64,000 nt of DNA from Nonomuraea sp. MG754425 (GCF_021699195.1 NZ_SSXE01000009.1:1-64000), one strand, 5' to 3'; positions 17,833 through 26,450 are shown, numbered from the stretch's first letter. Translations and numbers: made by a program. Notes: a model not told the origin generated them from the sequence alone.

Positions 17833-18381
17833 TCAGTCGGTCTTCAACTCATATGCTGCGAGGTCCCAGAAGGACTTAAACCGCTTAGCGCCGGGTAGCC
17901 ATGGTGCGAGATACCAGGCTTCCCACTCACCCTCGGAAGTTCTGACGTGGGGATTGAGGAGGGCGACCCCGTCATCCCAGTATCCGATCAGAAGGGTGTC
18001 GGGCACATACTCCCTTCTGAAGTGGCTGGATTCCTGCTCGGGCCCATACACAAGGTAGAGCTCGTTGGGCACACTCCACGAGTCCGCCTTAGGCCCTGAC
18101 CAGATCTCGGCCCGCAAAGGATCGGCCTCACGAAGCCAGCCGACCTCTTCAGTACGCAGCAAGCAGCAGTCATCGTCGCTACCCCACCCGTTAGCGAACA
18201 GAAGGAACTGCCTGTAACTCGGCGGCAACTCCAGGCCCACCCGCTCTTCAAGCTGGGTCACCTCTGCCTCGGTAGCCGAAGGATACAGCTCGCCGAGTGG
18301 ACTGATCGTTGAGTATCGAGAACTGTCGGTCGACGGATGCCTTGCAGGGAAATGTTCAGACCATGCGTATTGGGCACTCAT
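17833..18381 (-). CDS. SMI1/KNR4 (SUKH) family protein
   Basis: The 182-residue product has the SUKH-type core: ATEAEVTQLEERVGLELPPSYRQFLLFANGWG (the motif is LPPSYRQFLLFANGWG), then a beta-rich half with LLIGYWDDGVALLNP and a tryptophan-rich end (EWEAWYLAPWLPGAKRF). SUKH proteins in bacteria are mostly immunity proteins to contact-dependent or polymorphic nuclease toxins. No toxin is adjacent, so this is another orphan candidate. The ATG at 18381 is used, though no strong ribosome-binding site precedes it. No signal peptide is present. Confidence 0.85.
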   Translation of the reverse strand: MSAQYAWSEHFPARHPSTDSSRYSTISPLGELYPSATEAEVTQLEERVGLELPPSYRQFLLFANGWGSDDDCCLLRTEEVGWLREADPLRAEIWSGPKADSWSVPNELYLVYGPEQESSHFRREYVPDTLLIGYWDDGVALLNPHVRTSEGEWEAWYLAPWLPGAKRFKSFWDLAAYELKTD

Positions 18382-18641
18382 GGTGATGAAGATATTCCGC
18401 TTGAGTGACTGCTTGGGCTGCCGAATGGCCGAGTTGTTCCTTCAGGTATCAAGGCTGCGGCGCGGCGCGCCGCCGTATCCCCGGCCGTCCGCCCGCCGTC
18501 CGGACGTGGTCGGGGGCGATCGGAGGTCCAGGGCTTCGTTCCTCCGTCCCGGCCCACCGGACAACGTGATTGCGGTTTGCCTCCAAGCCAAGGCAGGCCA
18601 AGGCAAGCCTTGAGCTTTGCGGTGAGGTACACGTGTTAGTC

Positions 18642-18797
18642 CTATGCCCCGCCCGTGAGGAATCCGTAGAGATCCCAACCTCGCGGGATGTTGGATTCCG
18701 CTGGGTGGTCCGCGAGGTGGAGCGTGGCTCTGTCATACACGCTGTGGGTTTGGACGTCCTCGACATCGTCGTACAGGACGAACGTCACATCGAACAT
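18642..18797 (-). CDS. Small hypothetical protein, possibly a truncated remnant
   Basis: The minus-strand frame from ATG 18797 encodes 51 residues: MFDVTFVLYDDVEDVQTHS, then YDRATLHLADHPAESN and RGWDLYGFLTGGA. It is acidic and beta-like and looks genuinely coding. The same frame stays protein-like for ~16 codons upstream of the ATG (VTFPWGAWAGNARAK), preceded by a stop. The native start may therefore have been lost by a frameshift. It lies between the SUKH and HIT genes, all on the minus strand. The family is not recognised. I see no gene in 18382-18641. Confidence 0.45.
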   Translation of the reverse strand: MFDVTFVLYDDVEDVQTHSVYDRATLHLADHPAESNIPRGWDLYGFLTGGA

Positions 18798-18862
18798 CTT
18801 CGCTCGTGCGTTACCTGCCCAGGCTCCCCACGGAAAGGTGACCTCTGAGGATCAAGCATTGC

Positions 18863-19348
18863 CTAGGCGGTGTGCCACTGCGGTACATCGGGTAGCGGAG
18901 CTTGGAGCAGATGGCCGAGCTTGATCGCGATCTCGTTCATCTCATCCGTACTCACCGCGTCCTTCTCCGAGGGGCACATCAGGTCGAACACGTTAGGGCC
19001 GTGCAGGTGTAGGGGAAGGTCAGGCATTCGTGGCACGAGGTGGAAGTGCACGTGGCTGAAACCCTCTCGCTCGGCAAACTGGATCACGTAGGTCTTCACG
19101 CAGCCGGTGAGCTCGTGGAGAGCCCGAGACAATCGCACTTGCCACAGCCCCAGTGTCAATGCTTCCCCGTCGGTGAGCTCCGCGATAGTTGCGATATGGC
19201 GCCGCGGAACCAGAACGAGCCAGCCAGGTAGAGCTGTGTCGATCGCATGCGCCACGCGCCAGTACTCGTCGTAGCCGACCTTTTCGCGCGGAGGCAGGCT
19301 CTCGAATTGGCCCTCTTGTTCACAGGTGTAGCAATTCTGGGCGATCAC
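18863..19348 (-). CDS. HIT family protein (histidine triad hydrolase)
   Basis: The 161-residue product has an N-terminal CYTCEQE zinc-like pair, WLVLVPRRHIATIAEL, and the catalytic histidine triad HVHFHLVPR near residue 107. HIT proteins hydrolyse nucleotide phosphoramidates or dinucleotides, and the family is normally cytosolic. The length is close to other HIT proteins with a C-terminal extension. The start is GTG at 19348. No operon partner is clear; a transposase remnant lies upstream. Confidence 0.85.
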   Translation of the reverse strand: MIAQNCYTCEQEGQFESLPPREKVGYDEYWRVAHAIDTALPGWLVLVPRRHIATIAELTDGEALTLGLWQVRLSRALHELTGCVKTYVIQFAEREGFSHVHFHLVPRMPDLPLHLHGPNVFDLMCPSEKDAVSTDEMNEIAIKLGHLLQAPLPDVPQWHTA

Positions 19349-19489
19349 CGTTCGATGTTATGGGCCTCTTCCTCGCCTCGACCAGCCCTGTGGACTGTCC
19401 CAAGGGCAGCCTCGGCTCCGACGGCCGCGAGAATGCACAGGTTGAGGCCGCGATGGAGCGGGACTGCGCCTGCCGATGATTCCATCCAT

Positions 19490-19570
19490 GCAGCTCGCGC
19501 GGCATGTGAGTATTCGTGAATGACGCCGCCGAGCCGGTCTCGTCGGCGTGTGTTCAGGTCGATGGCAGCG
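19490..19570 (-). pseudogene. C-terminal remnant of an integrase-core transposase
   Basis: The minus-strand frame contains AIDLNTRRRDRLGGVIHEYSHAA, which resembles the ending of actinobacterial integrase-core transposases (RRRxxLGGxIxEYxxAA). Nothing of the catalytic core is seen nearby. The remainder of 19349-19668 shows no gene. Confidence 0.4.
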
Positions 19571-19668
19571 GTCGAGGAGTTCGTGGCGGCATGACTGCAG
19601 CCGCCACGCGACCCCGGCAAGGCCATGACCTGGCCGGATGGCATGATCGGCAGGCGCACGGCCGCCGC

Positions 19669-20322
19669 TCAGGTCAGGCCCGCGTCGTGGGCGAGGATCG
19701 CGATCTGGGTGCGGTTGTCCATGCCGAGCTTGGTGAGGATGCTGGAGACGTGCGCTTTCACGGTCGTGATGCCCATGGCCAGGTCCGCGGCGATGTCGGC
19801 GTTCGTCTGGCCGCGCGCGATCGCCAGGGCCACCTCGTGCTCGCGAGGGGTGAGGGCGGCCAGCGCGGCACGGGCCCGCTCATAGGCGCCGGCCTGCGCG
19901 ACGGTGCGCTCCATCAACCGCCGGGTGATGTGCGGGGACAGGATCGGATCGCCTGCGGCGACCCGGGTGACCGCCTCCACGATCCGCGGCGGCGGGGTGT
20001 CCTTCAGCAGGAATCCGGCAGCGCCCGCGCGGAGGGCGTGCAGGACGTTCTCGTCGGTGTCGAACGTGGTCAGCACGATCACCTCAGGCGGGCGGGGCCG
20101 GGCACGCAATCGGCGGGTGGCGGTGATGCCGTCCACCCGCGGCATCCGCAGGTCCATGAGGACGACGTCGGGGGCGTGGGCGTCGGTGGCGGTGATGGCC
20201 TCCTGGCCGTCGGCCGCCTCGCCGACGACGGTGATGCCGGCGGTGCCGTCCAGCATCATGGACAGCCCGGCGCGGACCAGGGCGTCGTCGTCGACCAGTA
20301 ACACGCGGATCACGCGGGCCAT
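19669..20322 (-). CDS. NarL/FixJ-type response regulator
   Basis: The 217-residue product has a receiver domain with the acidic pocket (LLVDDDALVRAG), the phosphoacceptor Asp in VVLMDLRMPRVDG, the Thr in VLTTFDTDE and Lys in FLLKDTPP. A C-terminal LuxR helix-turn-helix follows (LTPREHEVALAIARGQTNADI, with TVKAHVSSILTKLG). It overlaps the 3' end of the upstream kinase gene by 13 bp, so the two form one operon. The divergent gene cluster 21572-23611 (membrane protein plus ABC transporter) is the likely target. Confidence 0.92.
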   Translation of the reverse strand: MARVIRVLLVDDDALVRAGLSMMLDGTAGITVVGEAADGQEAITATDAHAPDVVLMDLRMPRVDGITATRRLRARPRPPEVIVLTTFDTDENVLHALRAGAAGFLLKDTPPPRIVEAVTRVAAGDPILSPHITRRLMERTVAQAGAYERARAALAALTPREHEVALAIARGQTNADIAADLAMGITTVKAHVSSILTKLGMDNRTQIAILAHDAGLT

Positions 20323-21440
20323 GGTAGCCGGGCGTGGAGCCGGAACTCTCCTTCGGTGTGGTGGTGGTCCAGTTGCCCGCCGGCCAGCCGTACCCGTTCG
20401 GTGAGCCCGACCAGGCCGAGGCCGCTGCCGGGCGCGAGTGGGGCGGTGTCCGCCGGGGCCAGCGGGTTCCGGATGTCGATCAGCAGGTGCGTGCCGGGGG
20501 TGCCGTGCAACAGCACGTCCACCGGCCGGCCGGGGGCGTGTTTGCGGGCGTTGGTGAGCCCCTCCTGGACGACGCGGTAGGCGGTCCTGGACGCGGCCTG
20601 CGGCACGGCGCCGTCGTCGATGGCCTCCTCACGGAGCCGTACCTCCTGCCCGGCCTCCTGCGCGTCGGCGATCAGGCCGGGCAGATCGGCCAGCGCCGGC
20701 TGGGGTTGCAGCTCGTCCACCTGGTCGTCCTGCTCGCGGAGCAGGCCGATCACCTGGCGGAGCTCCTCCAGCGCCTGGTGCACCCCCGTGCGGACCACCC
20801 CGGCGGCGCGGGCGACCTGCTCGGGGGAGGAGTCCGGGCGGTATTCCAGTGCCCCGGCATGGGTGGCCACCAGGGACAGGCGGTGGGCCAGCACGTCGTG
20901 CATCTCCCTGGCGAGCCGGCGGCGTTCGGCCATGCGGGCCTCGGCGACCCGCCTGCCCTGCTCGGCCTCAGCGCGGTCGGCACGCTCGTGCAGGGAGATG
21001 AGCAGGGCGCGGCGGGAGCGGGCCAGCGCGCCCCAGCCGAGCAGCGCGCCGTAGGAGGCGCAGATCAGCAGCAACCACCATTGCTGGGAGATGCCGGAGC
21101 TGGGCCGCCACAGCCCCTGGAGCACGTGGGCCGCGACGCCCCCGGCCGCCACCGCCGCCGCGACGGGGAAGCGTCTGCGCTGGGCCACCTGCAGCGCCCC
21201 TACCGTCGCCGCCGCAGTGGCCACGGGGGACAGGGTGGCCAGGAGGGTGGCGGCCAGCGCTCCCGAGGTCGGCCACCAAAGCTGGGCGAGCGCCGCGACC
21301 AGGCTCACCGCCGCGACGACGACGTCCAGCCCCCACATGGGCCCGTCGGCCTGGCTCCACAGCGTCAGGCTGCTCAGGCCGCCCACCCCGAGGACCATGC
21401 TGGCAACCGCGATCGGGTACGAGGGTCGGATCCTTTTCAC
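20310..21440 (-). CDS. NarL-type sensor histidine kinase
   Basis: The 376-residue product starts at GTG 21440. Four to five membrane segments fill the N-terminal ~150 residues, with no large extracellular sensor. The HisKA_3 dimerisation domain has the phosphoacceptor in LAREMHDVLAHRLS, and the HATPase_c domain has VVQEGLTNARKHAPG and GSGLGLVGLTERV. This intramembrane-sensing layout is common for kinases that detect envelope stress or antibiotics. It is the partner of the response regulator immediately downstream and is divergent from the ABC transporter genes. Confidence 0.92.
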   Translation of the reverse strand: MKRIRPSYPIAVASMVLGVGGLSSLTLWSQADGPMWGLDVVVAAVSLVAALAQLWWPTSGALAATLLATLSPVATAAATVGALQVAQRRRFPVAAAVAAGGVAAHVLQGLWRPSSGISQQWWLLLICASYGALLGWGALARSRRALLISLHERADRAEAEQGRRVAEARMAERRRLAREMHDVLAHRLSLVATHAGALEYRPDSSPEQVARAAGVVRTGVHQALEELRQVIGLLREQDDQVDELQPQPALADLPGLIADAQEAGQEVRLREEAIDDGAVPQAASRTAYRVVQEGLTNARKHAPGRPVDVLLHGTPGTHLLIDIRNPLAPADTAPLAPGSGLGLVGLTERVRLAGGQLDHHHTEGEFRLHARLPWPA

Positions 21441-21571
21441 CGGGTCAGGGTAATCGCCGGTTCTCAGGCACCATCACCTACTAAAGGAGGACCCGTTCCC
21501 CACCGAGGGAGAACACAGAGCGGCCACGCGCCCGATGTGCCGGATCGGGCGACTGGGCGAAGCTGACCGGC

Positions 21572-21949
21572 ATGAACACCTCAGCCAAGCGCATCCTCCT
21601 CACCGTCGTCGGCGCCCCCGCGGCCGCCCTGGCCGTCTGGGCCCTGGCCGTGCCGGTCGCCGGAACCACCCTGACCGTGCGCACGGGCGCCGGCACGCAG
21701 CCGGTCGGACCGGGATCGGTCCTGGTGGCGAGCCTGCTGGCCGGGCTGGCGGGCTGGGCGCTGCTGGCCGTCCTGGAGCGGTTCGTGTCCCGTCCCGGCC
21801 GGACCTGGACGATCGTCGCCCTGACCGTGCTCGTCCTGTCGCTGCTCGGGCCGAGCGGCAGCGCCGTCGGTGCCGCCGCGATGCTGGTGCTGGCCCTGAT
21901 GCACCTGGTCGTCGGCGCCGTACTGGTCCTGGGACTGGCGCGGCGGTGA
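21572..21949 (+). CDS. DUF6069 family membrane protein
   Basis: The 125-residue product has four hydrophobic segments (about residues 8-28, 46-65, 76-95 and 99-121) and the DUF6069 layout, with a conserved GPGSVLVASLLAGLAGWALLAVLER-like second helix (motif GWALLAVLERF). The function of DUF6069 is unknown. It precedes an ABC transporter by 47 bp and is probably in the same transcript, under control of the divergent two-component system. Confidence 0.65.
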   Translation: MNTSAKRILLTVVGAPAAALAVWALAVPVAGTTLTVRTGAGTQPVGPGSVLVASLLAGLAGWALLAVLERFVSRPGRTWTIVALTVLVLSLLGPSGSAVGAAAMLVLALMHLVVGAVLVLGLARR

Positions 21950-21996
21950 ACGCACACCCCGCTGGACGACGGCCGGTACGACACAGGAGACATGAC

Positions 21997-22878
21997 ATGA
22001 CCGTCCTCGCCAGAGGAATCGAGGTCACCCGCCGCTACGGTGACGTGCTCGCGCTCGACCGCGTTTCGCTCGACATCAGGGCAGGCGAGCTGGTCGGGCT
22101 GCTCGGCCCGAACGGCGCCGGCAAGTCCACCCTCATCAACCTCCTCGTCGGGCTGCGCCGGCCGACGTCGGGCACGGTGGAGCTGTTCGGCGGCCCGCCC
22201 GCCGACCCGGTCGCACGGCGGGGCATCGGCGTGACCCCCCAGGAGACCGGGCTGCCGGAGTCGCTGCGGGTCGGCGAGATCGTCGACTTCGTCTCCGCGC
22301 ACTTCCCCGAGCGCTATGGCACGGCGGAACTGCTGGCCAGGTTCGGTCTCGGCGACCTGGCCAGGCGGCAGGTCGGGGGACTGTCCGGCGGGCAACGGCG
22401 GCGGCTGGCGGTGGCGCTGGCCTTCGCGGGCCGGCCGCGGCTGGTGTTCCTCGACGAGCCCACCACCGGGCTGGACGTGGAGGCCAGGCGAACCCTGTGG
22501 GAGGGGATCAGGAGCTTCCACGACGACGGCGGCACCGTGGTGCTGACCAGCCACTATCTGGAGGAGATCGAGGCGCTGGCGCAGCGGGTGGTGGTGATCG
22601 GCCGGGGCCGGGTGCTGGCCGACGGCACCGTGCGGGCCATGCGCGATGTGGTGGGCGTGCGCCGGGTCTCCTTCGCGGCGCCGGCCGTACCCGATCTGCC
22701 CGGGATCTTGCGGAGCTCGGTCGAGGACGGCCGGGTGCACCTGCTCACCACCGACTCCGACCTGCTGGTCGCCGAACTGGTACGCGCCGGGACGGCCTTC
22801 GCCGACCTGGAGGTGCGGCCGACCTCGCTGGAAGAGGCCTTCATCACCATCACCTCCGAGGAGGACGCTCGTGCCTAG
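21997..22878 (+). CDS. ABC transporter ATP-binding protein
   Basis: The start is ATG 21997 (MTVLARGIEVTRRYGDV), with AGGAGA at 21985-21990. An ATG five bases earlier stops after two codons. The 293-residue product has Walker A GPNGAGKST, Q-loop TPQE, signature LSGGQRRRLAVAL, Walker B LVFLDEPTTG and a switch His in LTSHYLEE. The C-terminal extension is typical of drug- or peptide-exporting ABC-2 ATPases (DrrA/CcmA-like). It overlaps the permease gene by 8 bp, which indicates translational coupling. Confidence 0.93.
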   Translation: MTVLARGIEVTRRYGDVLALDRVSLDIRAGELVGLLGPNGAGKSTLINLLVGLRRPTSGTVELFGGPPADPVARRGIGVTPQETGLPESLRVGEIVDFVSAHFPERYGTAELLARFGLGDLARRQVGGLSGGQRRRLAVALAFAGRPRLVFLDEPTTGLDVEARRTLWEGIRSFHDDGGTVVLTSHYLEEIEALAQRVVVIGRGRVLADGTVRAMRDVVGVRRVSFAAPAVPDLPGILRSSVEDGRVHLLTTDSDLLVAELVRAGTAFADLEVRPTSLEEAFITITSEEDARA

Positions 22879-23611
22879 CCTCACCCTCACCCACCTGCGC
22901 TACCAGTTCCTGGAGCAACTGCGCGTCCCGATCGCGCTGGTGGCGAGCGCGTTCTTCCCCGCGGCCGCGATGCTGGCGTTCGTGGTGCCCTTCACCGGCG
23001 CCGACCCGGCGAGCGCCACGTCGGCGACGGCCGGGATGATGCTCTTCGGCGCCATGTCGTCGGCGCTGATCGGGCTGAGCGTCAGCGTGGCACAGGACCG
23101 CGAGCGGCCTTGGGACCCCTACCTGCGCACACTGCCTGCCGGCCCGCTGCCCCGCTTCGCCGGCCGCATCCTGACCACGATGGCCGGCATGCTGCTGTCG
23201 GTGGTGCCGGTCCTGCTCATCTCGGCCTTCCTCACCGCCGCCGCCATCTCCCCGCCCCGCCTGGTGCTGGGCATCGGCGCGCTGCTGCTGGGCTCCGTGC
23301 CGTTCATGCTGATGGGTCTTTTCATCGGGTACGCGGTGTCGTCCAAGGCGGCGATCGCGGTGTCGCAGGTGGCGTACTTCCCGATCGCGGCGCTGGGCGG
23401 GCTGCTGATGCCGCTGGAGGTCATGCCGGGGTTCGTGCAGTCCCTGGCGCCGTTCGTACCCAGCCGGGGGGCGATCGAGCTCATGTGGGCCGCGGTGGCG
23501 GGCCGCACCCCTTCTCCCGTCTCCGTGGTCGCCTTCACCGCCTGGATCATCGTCGCCGGGGCCGCCGCCACCTGGGCCTACCGCCGGGACGAGGGCCGCC
23601 GCTTCTCCTGA
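22871..23611 (+). CDS. ABC-2 type transporter permease
   Basis: The GTG at 22871 starts inside the end of the ATPase gene. The 246-residue product has six hydrophobic segments and the ABC-2 layout, with a conserved FPIAALGGLLMPLEVMPGF motif near the fifth. Together with 21997-22878 it forms a complete two-gene exporter. The substrate is unknown; linkage to an intramembrane-sensing two-component system suggests export of an antibiotic, peptide or lipid. Confidence 0.9.
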   Translation: MPSLTLTHLRYQFLEQLRVPIALVASAFFPAAAMLAFVVPFTGADPASATSATAGMMLFGAMSSALIGLSVSVAQDRERPWDPYLRTLPAGPLPRFAGRILTTMAGMLLSVVPVLLISAFLTAAAISPPRLVLGIGALLLGSVPFMLMGLFIGYAVSSKAAIAVSQVAYFPIAALGGLLMPLEVMPGFVQSLAPFVPSRGAIELMWAAVAGRTPSPVSVVAFTAWIIVAGAAATWAYRRDEGRRFS

Positions 23612-23624
23612 TCCCTCCCCGGTA

Positions 23625-23718
23625 GCGCAGCAGGTGCAGGATCTGCCCGCCGAGTCCCGCCGGCCGGCATGAGGCCGGTGGGACCGGCTCCCACGATGAT
23701 CACATCGGTGTCGGTCAC
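23625..23718 (-). pseudogene. FAD-dependent monooxygenase, N-terminal remnant
   Basis: The GTG at 23718 starts VTDTDVIIVGAGPTGLM, the dinucleotide-binding GxGxxG motif of FAD-dependent monooxygenases. The start overlaps the stop of the upstream esterase gene (GTGA). After ~20 residues the reading leaves the family, and a different frame reads LGGQILHLLRYR. Nearly the whole gene has been deleted. Confidence 0.6.
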
Positions 23719-25007
23719 GGGGCTTTTCCTTCTTCGAGGTCGCGGGCCACGGTGGCGGCCGGGGTGTGCAGGATGCCGTCGAAGGCGTCCAGGACGGGGG
23801 TGTGCAGGAAGGTGCTCTGCAGCCGGATGCGGTCGGGGCCGGTGGCGGCGAGCTGTGTGCGGGCCGGGCGGAGGCCGGCGACGCTGAGCCCGAGGCCGGC
23901 GCCGGCGAAGGCGGCTTCGACGCTGCCCGGCTCGGGCGGCCGCAGTGCGGTGTCCTCGATGCGGAAGCCGAAGCGCGCCTTCTCGTCGCGGATCATCTCT
24001 CCGGTGTGGCCGCCGGTGCTGGTCAGGCCGAGGGCGAAGTACGCGTCGCCGAGCGCGTTGTGCAGGTGCTGCCCCATGGGGAAGCCGGTGAGCTGCCCGT
24101 TGAAGGAGATGGGTGCCTTCTGGATGTGGGCGTTGTGGGCGGCCAGCACGATGCGGGTGCCGGGCTCGCAGCGCTCCAGGTGCCACAGGACCGACCCGGC
24201 CATGTAGACGTCGCGGGCCGAGGTGTCGGCGGTCAGCCCGGTTCCGGCGAACAGGCCGGCCATGGCACGGAAGCCGTAGTCGGCCTGGCAGGCGCCTTCG
24301 AGGCGGCGCAGGGCGATGTCGTAGCCGTGCTGGTCGCCGCGGGAGACGTACAGCGGCTCGACGGCGCGGAACCGGATGAGCAGGCGGGTCAGGGCGGCGG
24401 TGAGGGCGTCCTGGTCGGCGGCGGGCAGGCGGGCCCACGCGGGCGCGCTCGAGGCGGCGGAGGTTCCGGCGAACGATTCGGCGATCCGCGTCGCCGTCTG
24501 GACGGCCGGGAGGGCTTCGGGGTCGATCTGGCGCAGGTAGTCGGCGACCGGGGTCAAGGCGGGGAGCAGGGAGCCACCGGCCGCCGGGATGTCGATGCCG
24601 GCGAACCGCACCGGCCGCAGGGCCGTGGCGTTGTGCCGGCGGAGCCAGCGCAGCGGGTCGTCGACGCCCACGGGGACCGCCTCGGCGAGGTGGGCCGTCA
24701 GGTCGTCGTCCGTGCCCTCGCCCTGGGCCCAGGCGTCGAGGGGGAAGCCTTCGCTGAAGCCGTACTCGAAGGCCAGGACGGTGAAGCCGCAGCGTTCGAC
24801 CAGGAATCGCAGCAGGCGCCGGCGCAGGCGAATGAACTCGTCGATGAAGTGGGAGTGCTCGCCGATCGCGACGACGCGCGCGTCGCCGATGAGGTCGCGT
24901 AGCGGCTCCAGGTCGTCGAGCGGCGCCTCGGGGTCGAGGTGGGTGAGCGGGGCGGCGTGGCGGCCCAGCCAGTCGGCGAACGGGTCGGGGTGGGGCGAAG
25001 CGGGCAT
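23715..25007 (-). CDS. Erythromycin esterase family protein
   Basis: From ATG 25007 the product has 430 residues and no signal peptide. The esterase family motifs are visible: ARVVAIGEHSHFIDEF near residue 45, LAFEYGFSEG, FAGIDIPAAGGS, and the later IVLAAHNAHIQK. Family members either hydrolyse the macrolide lactone ring (EreA/EreB) or are of unknown substrate; many actinobacterial members are not resistance enzymes. The frame is open further upstream (to 25148), but that part shows other-frame remnant sequence. It once preceded an FAD monooxygenase gene with a 4-bp overlap, suggesting a lost biosynthetic or tailoring operon. Confidence 0.85.
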   Translation of the reverse strand: MPASPHPDPFADWLGRHAAPLTHLDPEAPLDDLEPLRDLIGDARVVAIGEHSHFIDEFIRLRRRLLRFLVERCGFTVLAFEYGFSEGFPLDAWAQGEGTDDDLTAHLAEAVPVGVDDPLRWLRRHNATALRPVRFAGIDIPAAGGSLLPALTPVADYLRQIDPEALPAVQTATRIAESFAGTSAASSAPAWARLPAADQDALTAALTRLLIRFRAVEPLYVSRGDQHGYDIALRRLEGACQADYGFRAMAGLFAGTGLTADTSARDVYMAGSVLWHLERCEPGTRIVLAAHNAHIQKAPISFNGQLTGFPMGQHLHNALGDAYFALGLTSTGGHTGEMIRDEKARFGFRIEDTALRPPEPGSVEAAFAGAGLGLSVAGLRPARTQLAATGPDRIRLQSTFLHTPVLDAFDGILHTPAATVARDLEEGKAP

Positions 25008-25036
25008 GCTGATGGCTCGATTCTGGTGCTGGAAGG

Positions 25037-25168
25037 TCAGTGGACGGGTCTCAGGTCCTGCGCCGCCGCCACCTGCTCCAGGGCGCCGACGCTGCCGGAC
25101 ATGATGGTGCGGACGTGTTCGGTGATGAACTGGAGGGGCCAGTCCCACCAGGCGGTCGATGTCGGCAT
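25037..25168 (-). pseudogene. C-terminal fragment of an unknown protein
   Basis: The minus-strand frame from 25168 encodes 43 residues including TAWWDWPLQFITEHVRTIMSG and VGALEQVAAAQDL, then a stop. The stretch just upstream is protein-like in another frame (KLIRRHHNDADIDRLVGLA), which suggests a frameshifted remnant. The family is not recognised. Confidence 0.35.
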
Positions 25169-25254
25169 CGTTGTGGTGGCGGCGGATGAGCTTCGGTTAC
25201 CCCCGGCGACGGAGCCGGACGCGGTGATCGCTCCGTGGCCGCTGCGGTGTCGGT

Positions 25255-25531
25255 ATGACCGACCCGCCCCACCGCCGCGGTGCCGACCGGACCGAGGCCA
25301 TCATGCGGACTGCGCTGGAGATCGGCTGCGCCGACATGAGCATCGAGGCGATCGCCGCCCGTGCGGGCGCGAGCAAGCGGACCATCCACCGCCGATGGTC
25401 ATCCGAGGCGGCTCAACGAGCGGTTCATCACCCCACAGGCCGACAAGACCGCCGCCTGCCTGAAGACGGCCCGCGACCGGATCCTCGACGCCCCCACTCG
25501 GGTATATGACGCCCGGGTCCGCTGTTCATGA
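25255..25531 (+). pseudogene. TetR/AcrR regulator, truncated and frameshifted
   Basis: The first ~45 residues form a TetR N-terminal helix-turn-helix (DRTEAIMRTALEIG, then MSIEAIAARAGASKRTIHRRW). After HRRW the frame becomes unlike TetR proteins. A different frame from about 25409 reads RLNERFITPQADKTAACLK and ARDRILDAPTRVYD to TGA 25529-25531, which could be the shifted remainder or a piece of another gene. The ligand domain is largely gone. Confidence 0.6.
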
Positions 25532-25552
25532 CGTACGCTCCCCTCAGCCACT

Positions 25553-25578
25553 CTTAATGCGACAGTTTATACATTAAG
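25553..25578. promoter_or_regulatory. Inverted repeat, probable TetR autoregulatory operator
   Basis: CTTAATG (25553-25559) and CATTAAG (25572-25578) are perfect 7-bp arms separated by 12 bp, in a rare A+T-rich patch directly before the TetR gene (ATG 25587). The position overlaps the promoter and translation start, as expected for autorepression. Confidence 0.55.
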
Positions 25579-25586
25579 ATGGTGTC

Positions 25587-26267
25587 ATGGCGCAGTCCAC
25601 CGAGCAAACCGGGGGTGGGGTGGCGGAGCCCTCCGCCACCCCACGCCGTCGCCGCCCGGGCGGCCGTACCGAGCGCATCCGCGCGCAGGTGCTCGACGCG
25701 GTCGGCGCCGAACTGGCCGAACGCGGCTACGACGCGCTCACCCTGGACACCGTCGCGGCCCGCGCGGGCGTACACCGCGCGACCGTGTATCGGCGCTGGC
25801 GGGACGTCGGCGGCCTGCTCGCCGACTTCTGCGCGGCCACCGCCGACGACGACTGGCAGCCGGAGGACACCGGCTCCCTGGAGGGCGACCTCGCGGCGCT
25901 CAACCGGGAGAACCTGGCGGCACTGACCGTCCAGCCGTCGATCGCCGCCGCTCTGCTCGCCGCCTCGTTCCGCTCCGAGGAGGCCGCGCGCGGCCTGCGG
26001 CGGCTGTGGGCGGACCGCTACGCCCGCTGCGAGATCATCGTCGCGCGCGCCGTACGACGCGGCGAACTGCCGCCGGCCACCGACGCACGGCGACTGCTCG
26101 TCACCGCCACCGCACCGCTCTACCACGAGGTGATCCTGCTGGGCACGCCGCCCGGCCTGGACCCGGACCTGCCGGGCCGGGCGGCCAGGACCGCGGTCCT
26201 CGCGGCCGGCGCCGGCGCCTTCAGCCGCCCCACGCCCGCGAACGACCCCTCCGAGGGCCTGTCCTAG
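25587..26267 (+). CDS. TetR/AcrR family transcriptional regulator
   Basis: The 226-residue product has a basic N-terminal extension and a TetR DNA-binding domain (RIRAQVLDAVGAELAERGYDAL, motif TLDTVAARAGVHRATVYRRW). A helical ligand-binding domain with TATAPLYHEVILLG near the C-terminus follows. The start ATG lies 9 bp after the inverted repeat at 25553-25578, so autorepression is likely. No intact divergent or co-directional target is adjacent: the upstream neighbours are gene fragments and the downstream one is an IS5 remnant. Its original regulon may have been lost or may lie elsewhere. Confidence 0.9.
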   Translation: MAQSTEQTGGGVAEPSATPRRRRPGGRTERIRAQVLDAVGAELAERGYDALTLDTVAARAGVHRATVYRRWRDVGGLLADFCAATADDDWQPEDTGSLEGDLAALNRENLAALTVQPSIAAALLAASFRSEEAARGLRRLWADRYARCEIIVARAVRRGELPPATDARRLLVTATAPLYHEVILLGTPPGLDPDLPGRAARTAVLAAGAGAFSRPTPANDPSEGLS

Positions 26268-26316
26268 AGCCGGTACGAAGTTGGGATCGCCTGCGAATCC
26301 TGGTCGGCCGTCGGGC

Positions 26317-26412
26317 ATGGCGCGTGGAGAACTCACCGACTGGGCTTTGATCGAGCCTCACCTGCGTCGGGGAGAGGAACGAGAACACTCTTGGCCGAGG
26401 CTTTCCCGTGAC
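26317..26412 (+). pseudogene. IS5-family transposase, N-terminal remnant
   Basis: ATG 26317 opens MARGELTDWALIEPHLRRG, the characteristic start of IS5-type transposases (usually MARGDLTDxxWxxIxPLLP). Nothing further of the transposase follows before the histidine kinase at 26451. Confidence 0.6.
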
Positions 26413-26450
26413 CTTGTCACGATAAGGACAAGTTTCACTACATTGAGGTT

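Noticed and set aside
25554-26336. 260-codon minus-strand frame opposite the TetR gene
   Set aside because: It is a shadow ORF: Gly/Arg/Gln-rich, fully antisense to a clear TetR coding sequence with its own start and operator.
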